A stretch of DNA of 6,374 nucleotides, from contig JAJQBV010000010.1 in the NCBI GenBank assembly GCA_021203115.1, positions 1 through 6,374 on the forward strand, written 5' to 3'. The notes under the pieces are model-generated. The model was not told the origin of the DNA. It saw only the letters and a program-made list of their open reading frames with translations, and made no database searches. A program made the position numbers and the translations under genes. This DNA comes from Clostridiales bacterium. GTDB taxonomy: Bacteria; Bacillota; Clostridia; Lachnospirales; Lachnospiraceae. This document shows positions 1-5,937 of the stretch, piece by piece; the first letter of the stretch is position 1, and each line of letters starts with the position of its first letter.

Positions 1-17
1 CCCTTGCGAAGTCATTT

Positions 18-47
18 TTGATATGCTAGTATGATAATACTCATAAT
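18..47 (+). promoter_or_regulatory. Probable sigma-70-type promoter of the FMN reductase-like gene, with an inverted repeat in its spacer
   Basis: A TTGATA -35 box (18-23, 5 of 6 to consensus) is followed after 18 bases by a CATAAT -10 box (42-47, 5 of 6). This would start transcription near base 54 and give a leader of about 50 bases. The spacer holds an inverted repeat, AGTAT-gata-ATACT (28-41), lying directly against the -10 box, where a repressor or a MerR-like activator could sit. Overlapping alternatives such as TATGAT (30-35) exist in this A+T-rich stretch but lack a properly spaced -35. This is a call by eye; the regulator is not in the window. Confidence 0.45.
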
Positions 48-104
48 CAAATAATCCATTACAAAAATCTGGCATCGGATCAATAGCAGAAAGGCGGCAA
101 AATT

Positions 105-722
105 ATGAAAATTCTCATGTTAAACGGAAGTCCCAGAGCCAACGGCAATACTTCCATCGCACTGGAAGAAATGAAAAAAGTGTTTGACGCAGACGGCGTG
201 GAGACAGAAATCATACAGGTCGGCAGTCAGGCAATCCGCGGCTGCATCGCCTGCGGATATTGCTATCAGAACGGGAAATGTGTCTTTGATGATATCGTAA
301 ACCAGCTTGCTCCCAAATTTGAGGAGAGCGACGGCCTTGTCATTGCAAGTCCCGTTTATTACGCCTCCGCAAACGCCACGCTCATCGCCTGTCTCGACCG
401 CCTGTTTTACAGCACAGGATTTGACAAAACCATGAAGGTCGGCGCCAGTGTGGCGGTCGCGAGGAGAGGCGGATGCTCCGCCACATACGACGAGCTGAAT
501 AAATATTTCGGAATCAGCGGAATGCCGATTGCCTCCAGCCAGTACTGGAACAGTGTCCACGGACGCGAAGTCGGGGAAGCCTCGCAGGATGCGGAAGGAC
601 TGCAAACCGTTCGCACTCTGGCCCGCAACATGACATTCCTCATGAAAAGCATCGCGCTCGGAAAAGAGACATTCGGCCTGCCGGAAAAAGAAGCCCGTGT
701 CTCCACACACTTTATTCGATAG
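105..722 (+). CDS. Flavodoxin-fold NAD(P)H-dependent FMN reductase-like protein with a cysteine cluster (iron-sulfur flavoprotein-like)
   Basis: This 205-residue cytoplasmic protein belongs to the flavodoxin-like NADPH-dependent FMN reductase family, whose members bind FMN and pass electrons from NAD(P)H to flavins, quinones or other acceptors. The N-terminus is the classic beta1/phosphate-binding loop, MKILMLNGSPRANGNT (residues 1-16), with GSPR at 8-11. A second family motif, ASPVYY, is at 81-86. Residues 47-59 hold CX2CX2CX5C (C47, C50, C53, C59), which matches the compact cysteine motif that ligates a 4Fe-4S cluster in archaeal and clostridial iron-sulfur flavoproteins, so a cluster is possible but inferred. 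Length is normal for the family. The ATG at 105 is preceded by AAGG (91-94), a modest ribosome binding site with a 10-base gap. The gene stands alone on the plus strand and converges on the ABC genes. The physiological acceptor cannot be told from sequence. Confidence 0.88.
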   Translation: MKILMLNGSPRANGNTSIALEEMKKVFDADGVETEIIQVGSQAIRGCIACGYCYQNGKCVFDDIVNQLAPKFEESDGLVIASPVYYASANATLIACLDRLFYSTGFDKTMKVGASVAVARRGGCSATYDELNKYFGISGMPIASSQYWNSVHGREVGEASQDAEGLQTVRTLARNMTFLMKSIALGKETFGLPEKEARVSTHFIR

Positions 723-731
723 TATTCCATA

Positions 732-777
732 AAGAAAACCACACAGAGGCCGCCGAAGACCTGTGTGTGGTTTTCTT
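732..777. terminator. Bidirectional intrinsic terminator between convergent genes
   Basis: The arms AAGAAAACCACACA (732-745) and TGTGTGGTTTTCTT (764-777) are perfect complements, giving a 14-bp stem with an 18-base loop. The outer part of the stem is A/T-rich, so each strand ends in a U-rich run (TTTTCTT). It lies 9 bases after the stop of the reductase gene and 2 bases beyond the stop of the minus-strand ABC gene, so it can end transcription from both sides. Confidence 0.85.
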
Positions 778-779
778 AA

Positions 780-2621
780 TTATACATAATACTGCGCCTG
801 CGCATTCCAGAGCGCATAGTATTCTCCGCGCTCATCGGCTACCAGATCATCATGCGTTCCCTGCTGGACGATCCGACCTTTCTCAAAGACTACGATCTCA
901 TCACAGAACTTACAGGAGGACAGGCGGTGGGAAATATACACGGCGGTTTTGTCCGTGACAATCTCATCAAACTTGCTGTAAATCTCCGCTTCCGCGATGG
1001 GGTCGAGGGCGGCGGTGGGCTCATCCAGAATGATAAAGGGTGCGTCTTTATACAGCGCGCGGGCGATGGCGATCTTCTGTGCCTCACCGCCGGAGACCTC
1101 CACGCCCTCTTTCTCCAGATCCTTATAGAGCCATGTGTCCGGCGTATATTTCCCGCCAAATCCGGCGTCGTCCAGGGCTTTCTGCACGCGCGCCCGGTCA
1201 TAGTCGCAGCAGGCGGCCACGTTTTCGCCGAGCGGCAGGGCGAACAGCCTGAAATCCTGAAATACAACGGAAAAGATTCCGATATAATCCTCGTAGCGAT
1301 ATTTGCGGATGTCAATGCCGTTTAAGAGGATCTGTCCCTCCTCGGGGTCATACAGGCGGCAAAGCAGCTTGATAAAGGTCGTCTTGCCGCTCCCGTTCGG
1401 CCCGACGACGGCGAGGCGCGAGCCGACGGAGAACTTCAGGTTCACATGGCGAAGTGCGTACTGTTCGGTTCCGGGATAGCGGAAGGAGACATCTTTAAAC
1501 TCAATCTCGTATTTCCGGTCGGAGCGCTTTTCCGTGGTCAGGCTGCCTTGATACATTTTGGTGGGAATGTCCAGAAATTCATAGGTTGTTCCCAGAAATT
1601 CCCCGTTGATCCGTATCTCGGCGACCGCGTCCAGCAGCGCGGAAATTCCGAGGAAAAACTGGGTAGCTGCACCCACATACTGCGTGATCTCACCGACGCC
1701 GAACGCTCCGCCCCACGCTTTCAGGCATACGAAGAGGTAGACCAGGCCGACGGCTCCCATGGAGAGCCCCGCGGAGGCGCCGGTAAAAAGCCCCATCGGT
1801 CCGCGGGACGCTTTTCCGATTTCGGAATCCGCGGAAAACATGTTGGATCTGCCGAAATAGACGCTGCAGATATTCTCCTGCTGGCGGTATATGCGCATGT
1901 CCGATGCGCGATCATGCTCCCTGATGTTGAATCCGAAAAATCCGAACAGGCGGTTGCCGAATCTGGCTTTCGGGGTATAGTCTGACAGGTACTGCTGTCC
2001 TTTGCTGTATAAAAGAGGAACCAGTACGGCAATGAGCAGCAGCGCCGCCAGGACAGCGACAGCGGTAAGCGGCGAGTTTAAAAAAGCCAGAGGGCTGTCT
2101 GCGGGAACCCTTTGCAGAAACATGGTAACAAAAAGCGCCATGCCTCCGACGACCTGCACCACGCCGGTAACAAAGTCATGTTCAAAAATATGAAACGCCA
2201 TGTGGATGCCGTAGCCTGTGTAATTTTCATTTTGTCTGATCTGACTGAACAGGTCATAGACATACTGGCGGTCGATGTCCGCATAGTCGAGGCTGGTCAT
2301 TTTTTCCATGTAAACCTGCTCATCCATGCGGTATACCACATCAAGTGAATATTCTTTCCAGCGGCTGCAAAGCCCTTTTGCCAGCTGCAGAGCGGCCTGT
2401 GTGATCAGAATCAGTAGCACCCATTGAAGCAGGGTCTGCAGATCCCGCTTCCCAGCCAGCTCTGAGATCAGTTGTGCGGAGAGCCAGACGGTGGCCAGCG
2501 GCGCAGCCACCCCAAAAACGGAGGTCAGAGCGCTGGAGATAAAGACAGACGGGTACAGCTTCCACCAGATCCGCCACGCGCGGACATTTCGTTTCCATGC
2601 TTCCCGATAGGTCAGTTTCAT
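780..2621 (-). CDS. ABC exporter half-transporter (membrane domain fused to ATPase domain), second of a pair
   Basis: This 613-residue protein has an N-terminal six-helix-type membrane domain (hydrophobic stretches near 24-50, 64-83, 148-170, 183-205, 278-300 and 312-332) and a C-terminal nucleotide-binding domain from about 370. All ATPase motifs look intact: A-loop Tyr382, Walker A GPNGSGKT (407-414), Q-loop Gln455, signature VSGGE (509-513), Walker B FIILDEP (529-535, catalytic Glu534), D-loop ALD (538-540) and H-loop His565. The fold is that of type IV exporters, which move lipids, peptides or drugs out of the cell as dimers; the substrate cannot be read from sequence. The ATG at 2621 overlaps the TAA of the upstream ABC gene (TAATG), and AGGAGG (2636-2631) sits 9 bases before it, which points to translational coupling and a heterodimer with that gene product. 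The gene ends at the shared terminator. Confidence 0.93.
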   Translation of the reverse strand: MKLTYREAWKRNVRAWRIWWKLYPSVFISSALTSVFGVAAPLATVWLSAQLISELAGKRDLQTLLQWVLLILITQAALQLAKGLCSRWKEYSLDVVYRMDEQVYMEKMTSLDYADIDRQYVYDLFSQIRQNENYTGYGIHMAFHIFEHDFVTGVVQVVGGMALFVTMFLQRVPADSPLAFLNSPLTAVAVLAALLLIAVLVPLLYSKGQQYLSDYTPKARFGNRLFGFFGFNIREHDRASDMRIYRQQENICSVYFGRSNMFSADSEIGKASRGPMGLFTGASAGLSMGAVGLVYLFVCLKAWGGAFGVGEITQYVGAATQFFLGISALLDAVAEIRINGEFLGTTYEFLDIPTKMYQGSLTTEKRSDRKYEIEFKDVSFRYPGTEQYALRHVNLKFSVGSRLAVVGPNGSGKTTFIKLLCRLYDPEEGQILLNGIDIRKYRYEDYIGIFSVVFQDFRLFALPLGENVAACCDYDRARVQKALDDAGFGGKYTPDTWLYKDLEKEGVEVSGGEAQKIAIARALYKDAPFIILDEPTAALDPIAEAEIYSKFDEIVTDKTAVYISHRLSSCKFCDEIVVFEKGRIVQQGTHDDLVADERGEYYALWNAQAQYYV

Positions 2622-3973
2622 TATGCTGCGCCTCCTTCCTGATAGTATCGGCTCTGAATGTCAAACAGTTTCGCATAGCCGCCGCCTTGTGCCAGCAGCT
2701 CTTCATGCGTGCCCTCCTCCGCAATGACGCCATTCTCCATATAGAGGATGCGGTCACAGAAACGCGTCGAGGCCAGGCGGTGGGAGATAAACACGGAGGT
2801 CTTTCCCTGACTCATCTCGTTGTATTTGAGGTAAATATCGTTTTCCGCAATCGGATCCAGCGCTGCAGTGGGTTCGTCCAGAAGCAGGATCGCGCCGTCC
2901 TTATACAGGGCGCGGGCCAGCATCAGCCGCTGCGTCTCTCCGCCGGAGAGCTCCACGCCGTCCTCATAAACCATGCGGCCGATGGGCGTCGCGGTACCCT
3001 TCGGGAGAGAGGAGGCTTTCTCTGTCAGCCCCGCAAGAGCAAGGCATTTTTTCACTTTTTCTTCATCAATTTCATCAACAGTCTGCGCGACATTGACGGC
3101 GAGACTGGCCTCCATCAGCGAAAACTCCTGAAATACAGCGGAAAAAAGGTCATAGTATTCCGGGCGGTTAAACGAGCGGATATCCGTTCCGTTCAGCGTG
3201 ACAGTGCCTTCCGTCGGGTCAAGGAAACCGCAGATCAGGCGAACCAGCGTGGTTTTCCCGGCACCGTTTAAACCGACGACGGCTATTTTCTCTCCGGGGT
3301 GAAGCGTCAGGTTCATGTCATGAATAATCTCCCTGTCCGATTCGGGGTAGCGGTAGGAAACATGGGAAAGGCGTATCTCGCAATCGCTGTCCGGCTGCGC
3401 CGGGATCGGAACACCGCCGGTAAAGCGAAACGGCTCCGGCCAGTTTAAATATTCCATAACCTGGGAGATTTCCAGACATTCTTTATAGAGGACGGAGGAC
3501 TGTTCCAGAATCCCCGTGATCCATTCGGTAAAGCCGGAGATCGCCGCGAAGTAGAGCAAAAACTGTGAGGCCGGAAGTCCGTCTCGCAAGGTCAGCGCGA
3601 TCAGGAAGACATATGCCGCGCCGTTTCGGAGAAACGAAAGAATCAGGTCTGCCAGAACAGAAAGACAGTAAATTTTCTCCCTCCTGTACAGAAATCCGCG
3701 GTACAATGCAAGCGTCTTGTTCCACAGCTCATCCAGCCAGCTTTTCAGGCCGAAGATGCGGATGTCCTTGGCGTAAGCCCGATCTGTGGAAACCTTATAA
3801 AAATACCGTGATCTGTGGATGTAGGACGCCTGCTCTTCTCTGTGATCATACCCCCATCGCTGTACTCTGCGGTTCACCAGCCAGCCAGCGACGGTTGTCA
3901 GGACGACGATGACGAGAAGCAGCGGGTTTAAGTCTGAGACAAAAAAACAGGTAAACACAGAATCCGAATACAT
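2621..3973 (-). CDS. C-terminal fragment of the split ABC exporter (rest of membrane domain and ATPase domain)
   Basis: From an ATG at 3973 this frame gives 450 residues. That ATG has no ribosome binding site and lies only two codons after an in-frame TAA, so it is probably not a natural start; real transporter sequence begins near residue 12. Hydrophobic segments are near 14-33, 104-127 and 136-155. The ATPase domain starts near 199 with A-loop Tyr208, Walker A GLNGAGKT (234-241), Q-loop Gln282, signature LSGGE (342-346), Walker B ILLLDEP (362-368, Glu367), D-loop ALD (371-373) and H-loop His398. Both halves of the pair therefore keep a canonical catalytic Glu and His, unlike exporters with one degenerate site. 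The stop codon overlaps the start of the next ABC gene. Confidence 0.7.
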   Translation of the reverse strand: MYSDSVFTCFFVSDLNPLLLVIVVLTTVAGWLVNRRVQRWGYDHREEQASYIHRSRYFYKVSTDRAYAKDIRIFGLKSWLDELWNKTLALYRGFLYRREKIYCLSVLADLILSFLRNGAAYVFLIALTLRDGLPASQFLLYFAAISGFTEWITGILEQSSVLYKECLEISQVMEYLNWPEPFRFTGGVPIPAQPDSDCEIRLSHVSYRYPESDREIIHDMNLTLHPGEKIAVVGLNGAGKTTLVRLICGFLDPTEGTVTLNGTDIRSFNRPEYYDLFSAVFQEFSLMEASLAVNVAQTVDEIDEEKVKKCLALAGLTEKASSLPKGTATPIGRMVYEDGVELSGGETQRLMLARALYKDGAILLLDEPTAALDPIAENDIYLKYNEMSQGKTSVFISHRLASTRFCDRILYMENGVIAEEGTHEELLAQGGGYAKLFDIQSRYYQEGGAA

Positions 3974-4448
3974 TGGTTAACACCAGACTCCATGTTTTCC
4001 AGCAATTTTCAGCAGGACGATCGTTGGCGCTGCAGGCATCATAGGCCTTTTCCTCCATTTCAAGAAAGCGGGTGTCCAGACGGTTCGGATAGGAGGTATT
4101 ACCTGATTTTACATTCAGCTGCCGGATAATCTCTATCCGCACATCAATCCGCGGGAACATGGCTCCGACGGTCAGGTAATCTTTGAGGCCGGAGCAGAGC
4201 ACCAGAATGGCCGTAAACAGCCCGATGGTTCCCAAAAGAGCCGACAGCGAGACGGCCGACTCCACCTGCCGGAGGATCATGGGCGCGACAAGCATCTCCG
4301 CCACAGATTTTCCGGTGCCGAGCGCGGCGATCAGGATGCAGACGGTGACGACGCTCTTGCGGGTGTGCCATGCGTTTTTCAGCATGAAAGCCATGCACTG
4401 CCAGAAATTGTAGGTTGGTTTCGTTCGTTCTTTTTTTATTCGATTCAC
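3846..4448 (-). CDS. N-terminal fragment of the split ABC exporter (membrane domain)
   Basis: As it stands this frame encodes 200 residues from a GTG at 4448. Residues 1-169 are genuine transporter sequence: a basic, amphipathic start (KKERTKPTYNFWQC), a first helix near 31-58, a second near 68-88, a long cytoplasmic loop rich in charged residues (98-150) and the start of a third helix (153-169). After Phe169 the frame becomes a basic, low-hydrophobicity tail (RLKPAASRHRRPDNRRW) unlike a membrane domain, which marks it as out-of-frame read-through past the T7 run. Alone it has no ATPase domain and would not be a working transporter. Confidence 0.65.
   Translation of the reverse strand: MNRIKKERTKPTYNFWQCMAFMLKNAWHTRKSVVTVCILIAALGTGKSVAEMLVAPMILRQVESAVSLSALLGTIGLFTAILVLCSGLKDYLTVGAMFPRIDVRIEIIRQLNVKSGNTSYPNRLDTRFLEMEEKAYDACSANDRPAENCWKTWSLVLTNVFGFCVYLFFCLRLKPAASRHRRPDNRRWLAGEPQSTAMGV
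3941..3947 (-). other. Seven-T homopolymer at the frameshift point
   Basis: On the coding strand the context is CTG followed by seven T and then GTCTCAG. With seven T the upstream frame reads CTG TTT TTT TGT CTC; with six it reads CTG TTT TTT GTC TCA and enters the ATPase frame. A -1 slip at this site would lead to a TAA within a few codons, so only a one-base loss (or two-base gain, or a +1 ribosomal shift) restores the full protein. Indels in such runs are common both as mutations and as sequencing errors. Confidence 0.7.
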
Positions 4449-4454
4449 CTCTTG
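4446..4454 (-). promoter_or_regulatory. Ribosome binding site that calls the start of the first ABC gene into question
   Basis: The coding strand has AAGAGGTG at 4453-4446, a good Shine-Dalgarno sequence, but the only ordinary start codon nearby, the GTG at 4448-4446, is part of it and so too close to use it. Six bases beyond the site comes ATA AAA AAA GAA (ATA at 4439-4437); if that ATA were ATG it would be an ideal start giving MKKERTKPTYN. The GTG could instead use the weak TAGG at 4459-4456. In the upstream direction an in-frame TAG at 4457 blocks any longer start. Confidence 0.55.
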
Positions 4455-4497
4455 AACCTACATTAGCACGAAAATTCCCTTGTGGTATGTCTTGGGG

Positions 4498-4527
4498 ATG
4501 AATTGTATCCTGTGAGGGACGAATTGC
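4498..4527 (-). promoter_or_regulatory. Probable LytTR-regulator operator (two direct repeats 21 bp apart)
   Basis: In the gap between the kinase and the ABC genes the coding strand carries GCAATTCGT (4527-4519) and ACAATTCAT (4506-4498). Each resembles the known 9-bp LytTR half-site [TA][AC][CA]GTTN[AG][TG]: copy 2 fits at 8 of 9 positions and copy 1 at 7. Their spacing is exactly 21 bp (12 bp between half-sites, two helical turns), as in AgrA and ComE targets, and they point toward the ABC genes. Seen on the plus strand the repeat is 11 bases, GGGA(T/C)GAATTG, with one difference. The gene for a LytTR regulator lies just upstream. No strong promoter follows: the best guess is ATACCA (4488-4483) and an extended -10 TGC-TAATGT (4465-4460), weak as expected for an activated promoter. 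Confidence 0.65.
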
Positions 4528-4534
4528 GTTATCG

Positions 4535-5197
4535 TCACATGGTAGGCAGCAGAATTTCCGTCGTGAACGCCCCATCCTCGGAATTGCGGCTGATATACCC
4601 CTGCAGACGCTCCACAATGGCGTCGATGCGCACTAGCCCGAAACCGTGCCCCTCGCCTTTGGTGGTGGAAAAAAGTCCATTTTGCTTCTTTAATTTCTTT
4701 CCGGAGGTGAAATTGGTAAAGGAAATATAGAGCTGCGTGTTTTTCATATCCATGTAGACCCGGATCAGACGCTGATCAGCCGGCAGGTCAAGGCTCGCCT
4801 CGATGGCGTTGTCGAAAAGATTCCCGATGATACAGCAGAGATCCAGCTCGCTGAAATTCAGCTTGACGGGAATCTGCGCGTCCGCGATAACCTGAATATC
4901 CCGGGATTGCGCCAGAGAAATCTTGGAATTCAGGATCGCGTCCGTCATGGGATTGCCGGTCTTGATGACGGTATCGACGGTATTTAAATCCGTGTCCAGC
5001 TCATCCAGATACCGGCAGACCGCCTCCCAGTCGCCACTCGCGGCATAAGCCTTCATCGCTTGAATATGGTTGCGGTAGTCATGCCTCCACCCGCGGATCT
5101 GGCGGTACATATTCTCCACCTCCGCATAGTGCGTCTCGATCAGCTCCTGCTGATATGTGGAAATCTGCTTGTCGATTCTCTTGGATAAAATACCCAT
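4535..5197 (-). CDS. Soluble GHKL-family sensor histidine kinase
   Basis: This 220-residue protein is a histidine kinase of the GHKL (HATPase_c_5, AgrC-like) group that usually works with LytTR regulators. A short helical, charged N-terminus (1-35), probably coiled coil, leads into the phosphoacceptor box RHDYRNH (38-44, His39 the likely phosphorylated residue). The ATP-binding domain has the N-box NLFDNAIEA (126-134, Asn130 for magnesium) and a glycine box GEGHGFGL (181-188). There is no hydrophobic segment and no sensor domain, whereas AgrC-type kinases normally carry five to seven membrane helices. It must therefore sense something in the cytoplasm or through a partner. The start ATG at 5197 is 6 bases after the regulator stop, and its ribosome binding site AGGTGA includes that stop codon, so the two are translationally coupled and are probably cognate. 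Confidence 0.9.
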   Translation of the reverse strand: MGILSKRIDKQISTYQQELIETHYAEVENMYRQIRGWRHDYRNHIQAMKAYAASGDWEAVCRYLDELDTDLNTVDTVIKTGNPMTDAILNSKISLAQSRDIQVIADAQIPVKLNFSELDLCCIIGNLFDNAIEASLDLPADQRLIRVYMDMKNTQLYISFTNFTSGKKLKKQNGLFSTTKGEGHGFGLVRIDAIVERLQGYISRNSEDGAFTTEILLPTM

Positions 5198-5203
5198 TAC
5201 AAC

Positions 5204-5902
5204 TCACCTCATCTGTATAATCGCCCGGTTCAGCCCCTCATAGGCGCCCCGCGGCAGCGGCAGAACAACCTCCCCTGCCAGATAAATATCCGTCCGCGTG
5301 ACGCGCCGCACCTGCGTCAGATTTACAATGGCGGAGCGGCCCACGCGGTAAAAACGATCGTCCAGCTCACGCTGTAAGTCAGAAAGCGTCATCTTCACAC
5401 GGACATCCTCTTTTGCGTGGATGGTAACATAGTTGAGCTGCACTTCCGCATAGATAATCTGCCAGACCGGCACGCGCACCGTCTCGCCGGACAGATCAAA
5501 GGTCAGAACCTTCTCATTCTTCTTCAGCTTCTCCGCGGCGCGGTTCAGCACGGCAAAAAACTTCTCCTTTTTCAGCGGCTTCATCAGGTAATGGAGTGCC
5601 GCCACCTCATAGCCTTCCGCGATGTAGTCGGAGTAGCCCGTGACAAAGACGATCTGCAGAGTCTCATTGTCCTGCCGCAGCCGTTTGGCCAGACTCACGC
5701 CGTCCATGTCGCCCATCTCAATATCCAGCAGGAGGATGTCCCACTGTTTGTCCGTCTCATAGTAAAACAAAAAGCTCTCTGCGGAGGGAAACTCCTCGAC
5801 CCGCACTGAAGACGCCTCTTCCTTTGCCCAGAGATCGATCAGGGATCGTATGTATGTCCGGTCTGCGGCCGAATCGTCACAGATCGCAATGCGGTAACTC
5901 AT
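5204..5902 (-). CDS. LytTR-family response regulator
   Basis: This 232-residue transcription factor has a receiver domain (about 3-120) and a LytTR DNA-binding domain (about 135-230). Receiver residues are all present: acidic pocket Asp9/Asp10, phosphoacceptor Asp60 in LLLDIEM, Thr88 and Lys108-Pro109. The LytTR domain shows its hallmarks, IIYAEVQLNYVTIH (149-162) and FYRVGRSAIVNL (184-195). Phosphorylation by the adjacent kinase should promote dimer binding to paired direct repeats, and a fitting pair lies before the ABC genes. I chose the ATG at 5902 because GGGAGGTG (5916-5909) lies 6 bases upstream and the protein then begins MSYRIAICDD, the normal receiver start. A longer reading from 5941 adds 13 residues without domain character and lacks such a site. 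It begins 35 bases after the upstream membrane protein gene, so the two may share a transcript. Confidence 0.94.
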   Translation of the reverse strand: MSYRIAICDDSAADRTYIRSLIDLWAKEEASSVRVEEFPSAESFLFYYETDKQWDILLLDIEMGDMDGVSLAKRLRQDNETLQIVFVTGYSDYIAEGYEVAALHYLMKPLKKEKFFAVLNRAAEKLKKNEKVLTFDLSGETVRVPVWQIIYAEVQLNYVTIHAKEDVRVKMTLSDLQRELDDRFYRVGRSAIVNLTQVRRVTRTDIYLAGEVVLPLPRGAYEGLNRAIIQMR

Positions 5903-5908
5903 GTAAAA

Positions 5909-5916
5909 CACCTCCC
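5909..5916 (-). promoter_or_regulatory. Strong ribosome binding site that sets the response regulator start
   Basis: GGGAGGTG on the coding strand sits 6 bases before the ATG at 5902. It selects this start over the in-frame ATG at 5941. Confidence 0.8.
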
Positions 5917-5937
5917 TGCCGCTATAGCGACATTTCT

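Larger units (their letters stand above)
2621..4448 (-). pseudogene. ABC exporter half-transporter, first of a pair, split by a frameshift
   Basis: Two overlapping frames together encode one ABC exporter subunit. The N-terminal part reads from 4448 and the C-terminal part runs to 2621. The C-terminal frame has a TAA at 3979-3977, so the switch must lie downstream of it, and a run of seven T on the coding strand (3947-3941) is the obvious site. Deleting one T joins Phe169 of the first frame to a Val codon at 3940-3938 and gives about 608 residues, almost the size of the 613-residue partner. The joined stretch (…VYLFF-VSDLNPLLL…) reads as continuous membrane helices followed by a basic NRRVQRW segment, as expected in this family. 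The ATPase domain is fully conserved, which argues for a recent lesion, a sequencing error or a reversible switch rather than long decay. It is expected to pair with the downstream half-transporter. Start choice is also uncertain (see the ribosome binding site entry). Confidence 0.8.

Noticed and set aside
120..710. Long minus-strand open frame (196 codons) covering almost the whole reductase gene
   Set aside because: It is the antisense shadow of a well-recognised flavodoxin-fold gene; its product shows no domain and it has no proper start signal.
852..1325. Plus-strand open frame of 157 codons opposite the second ABC ATPase domain
   Set aside because: It is antisense to a conserved gene, with no recognisable product.
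2597..3271. Plus-strand open frame of 224 codons opposite the ABC ATPase domain
   Set aside because: It is antisense to conserved Walker and signature motifs; frames open by chance opposite such G+C-rich coding sequence.
3941..3947. Classical programmed -1 ribosomal frameshift at the T7 run
   Set aside because: A -1 shift enters the third frame and meets TAA within a few codons; reaching the ATPase frame needs a net +1 (one base skipped), so the usual slippery-heptamer mechanism does not apply.
4504..4509. TACAAT as a -10 box for the ABC genes
   Set aside because: It overlaps the second operator half-site and has no recognisable -35 at the right distance, so it is more likely part of the regulator site.
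4144..4617. Minus-strand frame of 157 codons spanning the kinase end, the gap and the first ABC gene
   Set aside because: It runs across two real genes in another frame; the product has no domain or membrane character.
4482..4730. Small plus-strand frame in the gap, considered as a possible signal peptide gene
   Set aside because: It starts at a GTG without a ribosome binding site, is mostly antisense to the kinase, and has no leader, double-glycine or AgrD-like pattern.
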